From Monocercomonoides exilis (Eukaryota; Preaxostyla; Oxymonadida; Polymastigidae): 64,000 nucleotides of DNA. The stretch is from assembly GCA_001643675.2 (NCBI GenBank), contig LSRY02000005.1, forward strand, positions 1,776,001-1,840,000, written 5' to 3'. Both the position numbers and the translations under genes were made by a program. The notes under the pieces were generated by a model. The model saw only the letters and a list, made by a program, of their open reading frames with translations. It ran no database searches and was not told the DNA's origin. Below, one piece after another: positions 47,192-60,177 of the stretch. Within the stretch, counting starts at the first letter, position 1. Each line of letters begins with the position of its first letter.

Positions 47192-50100
47192 ATGGTATGC
47201 GAAATATAGCAAAACTCGTTAGCATTCAAAATTAATCTTATTTAATGAATTTGTATTTTAGGGCCCAGATACTTCAAAAGCTGATCCTCGTGTCCAGCTT
47301 GCTTCATATTCATTATCATACTCAAATGCTGGTTTAACAACTCTTCCAACAATTCCACCTAACAAACAGAATGTTCAGCAATTGAATTTATCGTGCAATA
47401 AAATCGATCAATTACCCGATGATTTGGAACCTTTTAGTGGACTTTCCGTTCTGAATCTTTCTTGCAATGTTATATCTTCTTTACCGTCAAGCGTAAGCTT
47501 GCTGAAGAACCTTAGAAGGTACTTCCATTTTTTAAATATCTTTGGACGATAAACTTTTATTTTCATCTTGCATATTTTAATTAAAGACTGACTTTGTCTT
47601 TTAACAAATTGAGATATGTAACAGACAGTATTTGCTCCCTAAGGAATCTTGATTATCTAGATATGAGTTACAATGAAATAACTACAATCACTCCAAAGAT
47701 TAATGGGCTTGTTTCCCTGCAAACTCTTCATCTCAATGGAAACCTAATTATTGATCTCCCTGATTCTTTTGGTGAACTGAATCTCATGGTTCTCACTTTG
47801 GAGGACAATGGGCAGTTGGTCCCATCACTGTCCCGCCTTGCTGGTCATGGAAACTGCTGCTCAACAGTTCTCTCGTTCATCCGTTTTCGCAGAAGCCACA
47901 TATTGCTGCCGCGCTGGACGATGCATTTGGCAACCCCGGGGAATGTTCCCTTCTTTGCCGATCATCTCCTGCAGAGCACAAGCTGGGTGGATCCGCGGTA
48001 CTTCAGCTTTGTGCACACGCTGCCGGTGGCTGTCCAGAGAAGGCTGAACATGGACGGCGAGCCAGAGCTCATGAGCAGAGACGCTGTGGGGGTGGCAAAC
48101 CTGATCGGCGAAGAGGTGGTGCTTGGGATGAACTACACAGACAACACTTGGAAGGAAAGAGAGAAAGAGAGAGAGATGGGCATTCAGCAGAGAGCAGGGA
48201 ATGAGCTGCAAAGCGGAGCAGCAGCGGTGGATTCATATGAAAATGCAAACGACTCCACAGGACGAATTTCAAAAAGCGGCAATTTTTTAAAGCAACAAAT
48301 TGAGAAAGAGAAAGATTTTGAAAGCAAAAAAGAGCGAGAAAGGAGCATTTTCAGCGAGCTGTCCAAAAGCGAAGGAAACAAATGGAGCTTCTGCGACGAC
48401 TTTGGCGTCGGCCTGCGGCTGCGAAAGTTCATTTTTGCGCCGATTGCGCTGTGCTCCAACCCGAACTGTGAAAGAATGGCATCTTCGCGCTGCAAGCTGC
48501 AGATGTGCAGCGGGTGCTGTACGGATGTGGAGTGTGAGGTGCATTCTACTGTGCTGCTGCCATCCACAAGATCGTCTGCTGCTTCGCTTTCCTCTCATCG
48601 CACTTCATTCACTTCGCCATTTTCACTTCCATCTTCAGGCTCTTCCTCCTCCTCCTCCTCCTCCTCATCTTCTTCATCATCATCTTCCTCTTCCTCCTCC
48701 TCTTCATTCACCTCACCCTTCTCCTTCCTCACCTCACGCCTCTTCCTCTCCTCCCACAAGCGACCCCGCTCCTTCGTGGAGCGCTGCAACAAGCTACGCC
48801 GCTCGCTCGATGCGATGCACATTCCGGAGCCCGAGACGTGGCGGGACAAACCGCGGCTGCACATGACGCTGCGGAGGGAGCACCTGCTGGCAGACTCTAT
48901 GCGCGACCTCATGCGCGCCCCTCCATCGCGGCTGCGGCTGCGACTGGACGTGTCGTATGCTGGGGAGACAGGAATCGACTACGGCGGGCTGACGAGAGAG
49001 TGGTTTGAGCTCATCTCGAAGGAGATTGTGAAGCCCCGCTGCGGCTTATTCACCCCGTCGGAGGCGAATCCGGGCGTGTATACGATCAACCCAGCCTCAC
49101 AGGGAAATAAAAAGCTGCTGCCGATGTATCATTTTGTGGGGAGGCTGCTGGCAAAAGCGCTATTTGACCGCTTTCTGATCAGTGTGTTTTTCATCCCTCT
49201 GTTTTTCCGGCAGCTGAAAGGGTGTGCGTTGAGGATGGAGGACTTGAAGTGTGTTGACCCGGAAGCATACCGCTCTCTTTTGGCAGTGGCAGCGATGGAC
49301 AAAGCAGAGGACATTGAGGCGCTCACACTCACATTCTCAGTCATTGTGAAGCGGAAGAAGAGGCGGAGAGAAGCAGAAAGCAGCAGTTCTGCTTATGACT
49401 CTGGTTATTCTTCACTTGCGCCGTCGACACAGATTGGCTCTGCTCCTTTTTTGTCAGGCAATTCTTTCTCTTCTTCTGTCTTCGGAAGCCTTCCCAGTTC
49501 GTCTTCATCATCTTATTCCTCTTCCTCTTCCTCTTCTTCATATTCTTCCTCTTCAGACGCCAGCGGGTATGGGGACGAGTTCGAAGAGATCGACTTGATT
49601 GAGAACGGGCGAAACGTGGAAGTAACATTAGCCAACAAAGACCGCTTTATAGCGCTGAAGACGCGGTTTCTGCTGCAGGGCCAGACGGAAGAGCAGATGG
49701 AGAGCATCCGGAGAGGTTTCCACGACCTGATCCCGCCGTCTCTGCTGGTGGATTTCACGTCGGCGGAGATTGAGCAGCTGATCTGTGGAGTGGCAGAGAT
49801 TGACATTGACGACTGGAAGAAGAACACAGTTCTGATTAACTTCACAGAGGAGTCGGAGAACATTGTGTGGTTCTGGGCGGTTTTGAGGGAGATGAACAAC
49901 GCGGAGAGAGTGAAGGTGTTCCAGTTTGTCACGGGGACCACGAAGGTCCCGCCTGGAGGTTTGGATGCTTTTTCCAATGAAAAATATAAAAAGGATAATT
50001 GGCTTTTATTTATTTATTTATTAATATATTTTTGCAAAAAAATATTTTAATTTTTTTTTTTCTATTTTTTTTTTTCCATTCATTTTTTTAAATAGGATTC

Positions 50101-50292
50101 GCAAATCTTATTGCAAGCACAGGACCTCGAAAGTTTCATATTAATCGTTCTCCTCATTCCAGAAGATATTTGCCAATTGCACATACATGCTTTAATCAAC
50201 TTGATCTCCCTGAATATTGGACAAAATACGAGTTAGAAGAGAAGCTGCGAAAAGCTATTGATCTTGGATTAACCGGATTTGGTGAAAGATGA
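47192..50292 (+). CDS. LRR-HECT E3 ubiquitin-protein ligase
   Basis: Exons 47262-47518, 47587-49958 and 50096-50292 join in phase (introns 68 and 137 nt). The frame entering 47262 is phase 0, and the nearest upstream solution is an ATG at 47192-47194 followed directly by a 67-nt GTATGC...TTTAG intron. That gives 942 residues opening M-GPDTSKADPR. Residues about 30-170 are leucine-rich repeats (QQLNLSCNKIDQLPDDL, YLDMSYNEITTI). A Cys cluster (CSNPNCE, CSGCC) lies at about 376-400 and may bind zinc. HECT occupies about 490-942: YGGLTREWFELISKEI, FVGRLLAKALFD, VTGTTKVPPGGF and the catalytic Cys at about 909 in AHTCFNQLDLPEY. A Ser-rich insert at about 684-746 splits the HECT N-lobe. It would transfer ubiquitin from E2 to LRR-selected substrates. 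Confidence 0.9.
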
Positions 50293-50410
50293 CATTTTAT
50301 TGGCGTATATGAAAATAGCATGGAATATTTCTTCGTTTTATTTTTCTCAATGAAAAAAATTATTGTTCAAATGATCTTATTTTTTCTTTTTTGTTTTTCT
50401 GTGTTTTTAA

Positions 50411-53400
50411 ATGTCATTTCAACTTTTCGATGAATTTAGGCATTTTATTTTAACTCCATCTTGCGTACTACTACCACCTCAGCCAGTAGTTGCATTTCCA
50501 ATATACAAATCACAAAGTCAATTATCATTGAAACTTTCTTTATGTTGCTTTCCTGAAAGCGAAATACAACCTTCTGAATTCTCCTCAACAAATGACGGAT
50601 ATCAGTTTTTATTAAATATAAGCGAGAATGAAGATGCATTTGGATGGTGCTTTAGATTTTATAATTTCAAACGCAATTCAGTAGAAGCTTTTTGCCTTTT
50701 AACGCATCATAATTGGAAGAGCATCTTCCCACAAATCTTAATTTGGCTTCATCATTGTTACGAGTTGTCACCTCTTTTTTCAGAAGTTGACATGCCAAAT
50801 CAGGATGATGAGCAGTTTTTCTTTTTAAGCCTTTTGAAACCTTTAAAAAGTTTATCTACATCTCCTTTACCAGGTGAAGAGATTACGGTACTTGTTCCGC
50901 TTAATGATACATTATGTCAACATTTATGCGATTCTAAAAAGCAAATCTTAAGCACAACTTTTTCTTTCACAATTCCTTTCTCGTTTTGTGGAATTTCAAT
51001 GGATGGTCATTCATTTTCGATCCTATTCTCTGAAATGCCACCATCTATTGTTCTCGCTGTTTATGTGTATCTGTTTCTTTCAAAGCCAGTGTTCATCATG
51101 GGATCTACACTTGCACAAATAACTTCAATTTCATTTGCATTTCTTGATCTTTTCATACCATTTCGTTATAGCGACAAATTTAGACCTCTTATAGAATCAA
51201 AAGGAATCCTTGGGTCTGTGGGCTACATATTTGCGTGCTTATATGCGTTTTTGAAGCCGAAACATGATTCAGATTCGCTAATATTTCCTGATTGTGCTCT
51301 TGTGATTGACCTTTCAGAAAAGAAAGTTACTGTTCCCAATTCGACTCCATTCACAACAGCTAATTCATCTGGAGCTTCATTTGAGCAGGGATCTTCAGGC
51401 AGTCAAATGCCATCTTCAAGCGGGAAAGTTCCTACAGCAATGAATTCTTCACAAACACAATCATCTTCATCAAAACAGAATGAGCAAAAGAAACAATGGA
51501 GTTGCTTTCCATATCCAGATGGATTGGATGAGCTTGCACGGAATTTATGGACGATCTTGTTTGATGCTGGAATTACAAAGTTGGAGGATGATGAAGATGA
51601 TCAAGTTGAAGAAGAAGAAGAGAAGGAAAAGGAAAAGGAAAAGGATTATAATAAGGAAAAGAGCAGCGAAGACAAGAAGAATGCAAATAATAAAGAAGAT
51701 GAAAACAATGATAAAAATGAACATTCAACAGAAGAAGAAAAACTTGCACTTGATGGCAAGTATTCGGATAGTACAAAAATCTCAGAATTTTGCGATAATC
51801 CCAAGCGATCCAATGCAACAGGGAAGAGATTATCGAAGCCGTGCACTCAGCATCCATGGGGCAAATGGGAAGGGAAGGACACGGTGATTGACGGAGTGGT
51901 GGAAGCTGTGTGGGGAATACAGGCAGGGAAATGGTCAACTATTTGCTCTGGAAAATCTCGTGCTGTTAGAAGCAAGCAAAATGGAACACAGAAAATTGAT
52001 AGAAAGGAAATGAAGAGTAATGATAACATAAAAGGCGCAGATGAAAAGCAGTCACATTCAGATTGTTGTTTACATTCATTTCTTCCCAAACAAAAATCTC
52101 GTTCTATTTGGTCAACGCAATTATCATCTCTTTCATCTCCTGTGACTTTTTCTGTCTCTTCGAATTCGACTTCTATCTTCAGGTCTCAATCTCCGCGTAT
52201 CTTTCCGTTTATCCTTTCAACAGAGAAACGCAATTACTTCACAGCTCGAATGCTTCAAGCCTTTTTCCATTTCAATTGCTCGCTAACTTCCTTTCTGTCA
52301 CCTGTTTTTGCAAGCTATCGACCTTTTTTTGCCTCTGAGCCATTTTCATCTTCTACCATTGAAGACTATCTGAAATCCGGTTTCACAGCAAAGCAGAACG
52401 AATTCAAAAAACAACTTTCTCAAATTTCTCAGAAAAGAAGTGTGCAGAATGCATATTCTTCTTCATCTTCCTCCTCTGGCTTGTATCTTCCATCATCTGA
52501 GGAATCATCTCAAGATTCATTTCATCCATTCGCTCTTTCTTCCCAGCGCGCATCTGCAATTGCATTGAGCGCTGCTTCCTTCGCTTTGAACTCTGTTAAG
52601 CATCATCTCTCATTTTCAACTCCATCTCTTTCTCTTGCATCAATCGGGACAACTTCTTTTCTTCACACTTTTTTGTCTTCAAGTGCAGTTACTCGCTTTT
52701 TGGAGGAGAATCACCATTTGTATTATTCAATGAGATTACGGCAGATGCTGCATTATGCAACATTTGAAGATTGGCGTAACAAAATGAGGATGAGGAAACA
52801 AAGGCAAACTTTGCAAAAAGCAGCATTTCTTCGTCAGAGGGATTCAAACGAAGCAATTCAATCGCATTCTTCTTTGGCGACTGGCACATTTCCAACAACA
52901 GCAATTGCAAAAACAAGCGAAAGAACGAATTTAACCAACATGATGTTGGAAGCCATAGGAGACAAGGACAAAACACCAACTGCAACAGAGGCCAAGACAA
53001 TTGATGCTTTTCATTCAATGTCACAGCCATTGAACAGTGGATGGTCAGGTGATGCGACCGTTGCACAGGCTGCTGAACACAAAGTTTTTGATCGTTTGCT
53101 GAGACAGGTGGCTCTCAAAGCAGAGCGATCGACTTTTGATATTGTCGGAGTTCTGTCTGACACGACAAAAGGAGTAAAGTTAGGCAAAGGTCTTCATAGA
53201 AGAGGAATAAATACTCAGTTCAACACAAAGATTGATCAAAGAATCAAAGAAAACTTTGGATTAGACAATGAACGAGGAATTGACGAAGAAGCGTTTGAGG
53301 CAATTTTTGACGATGGAATGCAAAAGAAAATGGAGGATCAATTATTAAATGGCTCAAAGCTAACAAGAGCAGATATGTTGGATAAGAACGAAGAGATGGC

Positions 53401-54718
53401 ATATCGCTACAGCATTTTCTATGACACATTTCCGAATAGCATTGTGCTCGCGGAAGAGCGAAATATGAGAATGGTGAATGATTCAAGCTCGAGCCGTGGT
53501 GTTTCCTTAAAGATACCCAGATGGCATTCGTTTGCGACTGATGGACAAACATTAAAGTTTGCTAAGATGAAACAGAAAAAAAAGTTTTATTTTCATTTCA
53601 TATTTTAATGATTTTTTATGATATTTTTCATATTGTTTGCCAATGCAATTTATTTCGTTATTTAACTGTGATTCCGTTCATGAATTTTATTTTATTTTAT
53701 TTTATTTTATTTTTTTTATAATTTATTTATCAGACAACCTACAACAGATCGAACATCAGCGTTTTTTTCGTCAATAACTTCGAGTAATTCCAAACCGACA
53801 ACTTTATCTTCTTCTCTTCTTCCCCTCCCATCAAAGCCATTATCCATGTGCCACACTCAGCCACCTATGCAAACAGATGGTGAAGTTGCTTATTTGATGC
53901 AATCACGAAAGGAATATTCCAATTCTTCCAATTCTTCTTTAACAAAACAAGTAAATACAACAGATATTCATGTTGCCTCAAGATCTTCATCCACAAAACT
54001 CCTCAACAATCAGCAAGCATCCCTTCAGAATCGCTTTAATTTCTATGCTTCCCCTCTTTCTTCGCCCTTGCTTTCAGAATGGCTCAATACTTCTGATACA
54101 TTTCCTTCTTCTTGTACATCTAAAATTAGTGATGAGAAATATAGTGATCTATCAAAGGCCACATCATCACAGCATTCTCCTGTATACGTTACTGAAACTG
54201 ATCAACAGCTTAACAAGAGCACTGATCTGCCAGCTGATAGCCAAATTATTTCTTCAGATACAATTCCAACAGACCAAAAATTAAGTGCAGATGTATTTTC
54301 TCCAACAATTGGTTCAGAAGAAAAGATAAATACTTCCATACAGACTGAAGATTTTATCAGTTCTGATAAAGATATCAAATCTTCACAAAAACCAAGCGTG
54401 CAAATTCCTTCAGCTCTGTTTCTATCTACTCCTCTTTTGCCAGAGTTCAATAAAAGTACATCTTTATCATTACCTTCTTCTGATTCAACTTCTGTTTCTT
54501 CTCTCTCAAAGCAAGATTTAACCGTTAGTTCAAATAATCCAATTAAACGAACAGAAACCTTCAAAACTGGTTCTTTTTTGTACTCAACAAATTCGGTGGA
54601 AGATAAGAAAAGATCTTCATTGCTGAATAAATTTGCACTCCCTCGAATCTATTTCAATTCCGAAAAGCAAAAGGAGAAGCAAAAAGATGATGCTATAACA
54701 AAAATTAAAGAGTCATGA
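50411..54718 (+). CDS. DENN-domain protein (putative Rab GEF)
   Basis: Two exons, 50411-53583 and 53734-54718, with the 150-nt intron starting GTTTTATT and ending TTATCAG. That gives 1,385 residues. The start lies only 119 bp after the HECT stop. A uDENN-like region at about 1-130 includes FYNFKRNSVEAFCLLTHHNW. A cDENN core at about 195-295 includes SILFSEMPPSIVLAVYVYLF, VFIMGSTLAQITSISFAFLD and GSVGYIFACLYAFL, the usual signature of DENN proteins that exchange nucleotide on Rab GTPases. An acidic insert at about 393-447 and Ser-rich loops separate it from a helical region (residues about 750-1050: QMLHYATFEDWRNKMRMRK, LHRRGINTQFNTKIDQRIKE). The second exon is Ser/Thr-rich and probably disordered. 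The Rab specificity is unknown. Confidence 0.8.
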
Positions 54719-55315
54719 TTACAATTAACATCGATAGGTTTTTTTTTGGGAAAGAAAATGTCTTCTTCTGTAATTTGAGTTGTTCTTCATTGTTGTAATA
54801 AAATGCATTTTGTTTTTGAATAGATTCTTTTTCTTTTTGTTTGGATATTTTATTTTGAAATTTTTATGTTTAAAAGTCATTTTCTGACTTCCAAATTTAT
54901 TGGAGATTAAAAAATCATTAGGTTTAACTTGAAATAACGATTTTTTGATTTCATTATGCCACTGGAGTCATTTATTGGAATTTATAGGCAAATTCGAAGA
55001 TAAGAAGCAATTCAATCTTCATTTTTCAGATTTATGTATATCGTTTGAAAATACAAAAAACAAGTCATAGATTTGACTCTGTAAAGTTTTGAAATATCTT
55101 ATTTATCAAAAAATTTTTATTCTCAAAACAACAGAGAAAACAAACAATGATTCAATTTATTCCTCTTTTATCAATATTTCTCTTCAAAAACAGCAGAATT
55201 GTAAAAAAGAAAACATATCGAAAGAAATAACTTGAAAGATTTTAACCAATCTTTAATCAAAAAAATTGGAGGCTATGAATAAGATTAAATGAAATTCGAG
55301 ATGAATTTTCTTAAG
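54719..55315. other. Convergent intergenic region
   Basis: This is the 3' side of both flanking genes. It is AT-rich with nothing further recognised. Confidence 0.5.
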
Positions 55316-58300
55316 TTACTCGCCCCAAACAGAATCGCATGCACCAAAGGCAATTGGCGAAGCATGGATAAGAATTGGATGAGAGGGGGTAATCTTGTCT
55401 AATGAAATTGCTCCATTAACAGCATCACGGTGGATGTCATAACCGAAGAAAGTCTGTTGGTTAAAAGAAAAATTGCGGAAATTTGCAATAAGGTTGCATG
55501 TTAGAATGAAATTGTTGAGATTTCATCAAAAAGGAAAATAAAGAAGAAGAATAAAAAGAAGAAATTGAAAAGTTTTGAAAACGCATGAATCAATAATTTT
55601 TCAATAAAGACAGCACACCTTAAAGAAAAGAGATCCTTCAGACTTCACAAATATGCTTGAGCATCCTGTTTTTGTAGAAAGTTGAATGCAAGGCAGTGGC
55701 TGGAGAACCTCAGGAATTTGCCTGATTGAATAATGATAGGGAGAAAAAAATAGCAGATAAATTAATTGATGAATGAAAAGTCCGATAAATGAATGAAAAA
55801 AGGATAGATGAATAAAAACAATAATTGCAATAAATAAATAAATAATCTTTATGACTTATCAAAGTTTTATAACAAAAAAAGTATTTCAACTTATAAATAC
55901 ACGCATTTGCATATATCCATTCCAAAACATAAAAAATAAACAGAAAAAAAGGAAAAAAAAAAGATAAAGAAAAAGAAATAATAAACATACGATAACATCA
56001 AATAATATGCGCTTTCCTGGTTCCATCCAACCGACGAGAGCGAATGAGAAGCACCACGATGCACAAATGGCAGGAAGAGTGGCCTGACTTTTGGCAAAGA
56101 CGTGGCAGCACTCGAAACAAGAGAAAGCGGAGCATCAGGCGAAGACACGGGGAGGCTGAGGATGTTTGAGAGGCTGTTGAGGAGATTTTGGTTGGAGGAG
56201 AAGGAGAGAAGAAGACGAGAGGCGAAGGAAAGTGTGTCAGAGGGAAGGATGTGGCGGAGGAGGGTGGGGGAGATTTTGATGAGAGAAGAAGAAGAGGAGG
56301 AGGAGGAGTTAACCTCAGAGGTGGAAGGAATGGAAGAAGAAGAAGAAGAAGAAGATGATGATGATGATGATGATGATGAAAGAGCAGAATCAGCAGCAAG
56401 AGGTTGATTAGCTTTAGGATCCGAATTTTGTGTGGGTGAAGGAGAAGAAGGAGAAATCGAAGGAGATGAAGAAGCAGGAGCAAGCTTGATTTGCGGGTGA
56501 AGAGAAGAATAGTGAAAGACAAGAGAAGGAAGTGCGACTGTCAGAGGAAAGGCAAAAGGAAGAGGAGAGGAGGAAGAAGATGACAGTGAAGAAGAAGGAG
56601 GTGGTGGCGGTGTAACGTTGAGCACAAACTGAACAAACAAGTCAGAAAAGCAGCCACCGATGGAAATGGCGGAAGGTTCATTGGATGGAGGAGCCGCTGT
56701 TTAAATGTTGAGGATTATACGGTATTTAATGAAAAGTGGAAAATTATAACAAAATTGTAAGTTGAATATTTGGTAGAGATTCAAATACAAATAAATATGT
56801 TCAATTAAAAACGTAAGAAAAAGAATAATAAAAGAATGCAGAAAAATTCTCTTGGTTCTCTTATTATCTTATTAAAAAAACATGTTACAAATCACAATTC
56901 CTTCAATCACTACACTAACATTCGCGCTCACACTCATTCACACACCTTTTGAGGCTGCCTCAAGAAAAGGCGCGATGTCAACAGTCGCCTTGACGATTGT
57001 TCTAAACATCTGAATGTAATCTTCTTCTGCTTCTTCCTCGTTTTCAATAGCTTCTTCTGGCTCTTCTGAGTCATCTTCAATCGGGTCTTTTACTTCCTCC
57101 TTTGGAGGAGGCATTGGCTTAACTTCTTCTTTCGTGATTTCTTCTTTGTTTTCATCTTCTTTGTTGCTGTTGCTATTGCTGTTAGTATTATTATTATCAC
57201 TGGGAATATCTTCCTTTTTCTTTTCTGCCTCTTTTTCATTGCCTTCTTCTTTTGCTGCTTCTGTTTTTTCTTCTTTTTCATCTTTTTTCTCACTTTCATC
57301 TTTCCCTTTTTCTTCCTCTTTCTTCTTCTCTTCTTCCTCTTTCAGTTTCGCTTCCTCTTCTTCCTTCATCTTCCTCCTCTTCTCTTCCTCCTCTTCTTTT
57401 TCTCTCGCTCTCTTCATCTCCATCTCCCTCCTCTTCCTCGCTTCTTCCTTCCACAGTTTTCTCTCCTCCCACCTCCTCTTCCTCATCTGCACCCTCAGCT
57501 TTCGCACTTGCCTTCTGTCTTCTCTTATTCTCTCTCTCTCGCTTCTCAGTGTTGTTGGAAGCGGAAGCGACAGCGGAACAGACGAAACACACTCACAGGG
57601 AACAGGAATTGTGCTGAAGGAGTCCTGGAAGAGATGCATGTCCAATGAAAACCTGAAGAAAAAAAGAATTTTTTTTTTGAATAGAGAATGGAAATAGAAA
57701 GGATGAAAAAAAAAGAAAAGAAAAGAAAAGAAAGAAAGAAAGATGTTAATTAGAGAAACAATAAAAGAAAAGAAAAAAAATAATTCAAAAGAAGATTGGA
57801 AAAATTTAAAAAGAAAACAGAAGAGGAAAAAGAAAATAATTATTTGTATTTTGTATGTATTTGTAAAACACACTTTGATCCAGACGGAATGTCGTACGGG
57901 TGATAAAAATGCACAAACACAACAAACTGTGTCTGTTTTTGACTGAAGAACATCGCGTTCTGATCGATAACCTGCTGTGAAAGAGCAGAGATGGGAACAG
58001 GGAAGCAGTGGAAGAGCGGAGGAGGAGCAGGAATGGACAGAAGCGAAGCAGCAGACGGGAGTGCAGGAAGCTGCGGGATTTGGGGCAGCTCTTGCTCGAT
58101 GAGGTGCCTGGGGATGGGAGTGAGGGGAGGGATGACTAGAGCAGAAGGCTGAGAGGAAAGGGAAGGAAGAAGAGGAGGATGAGAAAGATGAGAAGAATCA
58201 GAAGTGATAAGTGGGGTTGGAGGTGTCTGAGAAGAAGAAGAAGAAGAAGAAGAAGAAGAAGAGGAAGCAGAAGTCACAGCAACTGGAGGAACAATAGATC

Positions 58301-59694
58301 CATTGGGAATTGAAGCATTGATTGATGCTTGTTGACCAGGTACTACGGATGTTCCAGGGGCTGCCACAGGAAGAGAAGAGGAGGAGGAAGAAGAAGAAGG
58401 AAGAGGAGAAGGAGGTTGCATTGAAGGCCCAGCATAATACGAAGAAGGTGCTGATGGCTTCGTTAACGAAGAGATCAGTGAAGAGATGACGTCTGTTGGT
58501 GAAGTAATTGAAGAAGAAGAAGAAGGCGAGGAAGAAGAAGAACCAGAAGAAGAAGAAGAAGAAGAAGCAGATGGCTTTTGAGCATCATTTGCATCCTTTT
58601 CGCTCCGCTGCGTATTCTCCTTCCCTTTTGCAGAGATGCCCCAGCGGGCTGTCACGAACGGCACCGGGAACAGCTCCTCTCTCTTTGCTTTCCCTTCGCT
58701 CTGCTCTTCGCCTTCGCCTTCGCTTTCGCCTTTTCGATCTTTTGCCTCAGATATGAAAAGTGATATGCAACCGTAGCTTTTTGTGGGGGGAGGAAGGAAC
58801 TTCGGAAGAGCTGGCGCTTTTGAGAGTTGTTCTGTTGCAGAACTGGTATGCGATCGATTTCTATTGGCTTGTTGGTGTGAATGACTCTCAGATTCAAAGT
58901 ATGTTGGAGACAGAAATGTTAGAATTGGACTATCGAATCCTTCTTTGTCAGATTTTGAGTTCATCTGCTCAAAATGTGCTTTTTTTTCTTGCTTCATTCG
59001 CTCAAACCATTTTTCTTGTAAATGATCAGACTGTGCCAGAAGTGTAACCCTCTCGGTTAAGCCAATTTGATCTATAAATCCATCTCCGTCAATGGTAAAT
59101 TCAAGAGGACTTCTAAAAGGTTGAGGAGAGCTTGTCTTAAGTTTTATGGCGGAAGTTATAGATCTGAAAAAAGATTTTGTACTTCGCCTATTATTTTCTT
59201 CAGTTTCTACGCATTTCTCAAGACCATTAAGAGCTTGGTTAATTTGTCCAACAAGTCTCTTTAAAAAAATAAATAACAAATTTCAAATACAAAAATAATT
59301 GTTATACCTCTGTTCTATCTATTGCTGCAAAAGTAGCTTCAAGTTCTCTCGAAGCAGCCAGAAGTTGGGTCACGGTCCCTTCTACAAGCTCTTTATTTGC
59401 AGGATCGATCTTTACGCAAATTTCATTTAATAGATTTTCATATTCTACAAAATAATAGTAAAGCAACATACAGATGATAAAATTATTGAGTTAAATTCAT
59501 CCATTCGCGCCAAAGCCATTTCGCATGTTTTTTCAATTTCTGAAGGCTAAAATAAATATTGTGTTAAGCATCGATAATTTTCAAATGTCATATCATCATA
59601 CATCAAATTTTGGACTTTCTTTAATGAAATTCGCTAGATCATTGGAGAACGATGATACAGCTTCTTCAGGATTGATTTCTTCTGTTTCCTCCAT
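55316..59694 (-). CDS. Eight-exon protein with charged and Ser-rich inserts, family unknown
   Basis: Exons (5'->3' on minus): 59602-59694, 59472-59546, 59308-59409, 57874-59258, 56946-57652, 55991-56696, 55619-55721 and 55316-55453. All phases close to give 1,102 residues; introns are 49-62 nt at the 5' end and 165-269 nt at the 3' end. The N-terminus (opening MEETEEINPEEAVSSF) is helical, with LLAASRELEATFAAIDRTE and INQALNGLEKC, and resembles a small coiled-coil adaptor. Folded-looking pieces are VVFVHFYHPYDIPSGSKFS, MFRTIVKATVDIAPFLEAAS, PLPCIQLSTKTGCSSIFV and the C-terminal YDIHRDAVNGAISLDKITPS. Between them lie poly-Ser tracts and a Glu/Lys coiled coil (about 540-680). No catalytic motif is recognised. 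Reading single ORFs would split it into three false genes. Confidence 0.75.
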
Positions 59695-59787
59695 AAAGCA
59701 TATAATTTTATGGGACTTCTTGTTGAAAAAGAAAATACTGTTGGAGAATAACTTTGGTGTATTTTTATTTACAAAAATGAAACAAAA

Positions 59788-60177
59788 TTAACAAATAACG
59801 TTTTTCCTTTTCCTTTTCCTTTTCTCTCTTTCTTTTTTTTTTAAGTGATTCACAAAAAAACAAGATAATGATAATGATGATGAAAAAATGGATGTTTGAA
59901 TCGTTGAAAGTTTCTCTTTTCGATCTTCTTCAGCCTTGCTGTTCAATTTCTTCAATACGGTTTGAATCTCCAGCATACCATTAGGCAAGTGCACAGATGC
60001 TTCGCAGAAAATTTGATGAAGAGAAAGGCAATGAATTTGAAGTATTTCTTGTTCTATCGACGCTAATGATGAAGATTGCAGAAGAAGTTGGTTGTTGATG
60101 TTAAAGGTGAATATATAGAAGAAATGATTGAATAAGAAGAAGAATAAACCTTTCCCCAGCAAAAATATTTTCTTCAA
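59788..60177 (-). CDS. Possible small helical protein
   Basis: The minus strand encodes a protein-like stretch: IEQEILQIHCLSLHQIFCEA, VHLPNGMLEIQTVLKKLNSK, then a basic Lys/Arg tail. A likely acceptor (CATTAG before 60062) and donor (GTTTATTC after about 60146) suggest the first coding bases are spliced from a short upstream exon. The true start was not found. The size and helical content recall small coiled-coil trafficking subunits, but this is a guess. Confidence 0.35.
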   Translation of the reverse strand: MKKIFLLGKGLFFFLFNHFFYIFTFNINNQLLLQSSSLASIEQEILQIHCLSLHQIFCEASVHLPNGMLEIQTVLKKLNSKAEEDRKEKLSTIQTSIFSSSLSLSCFFVNHLKKKEREKRKRKRKNVIC

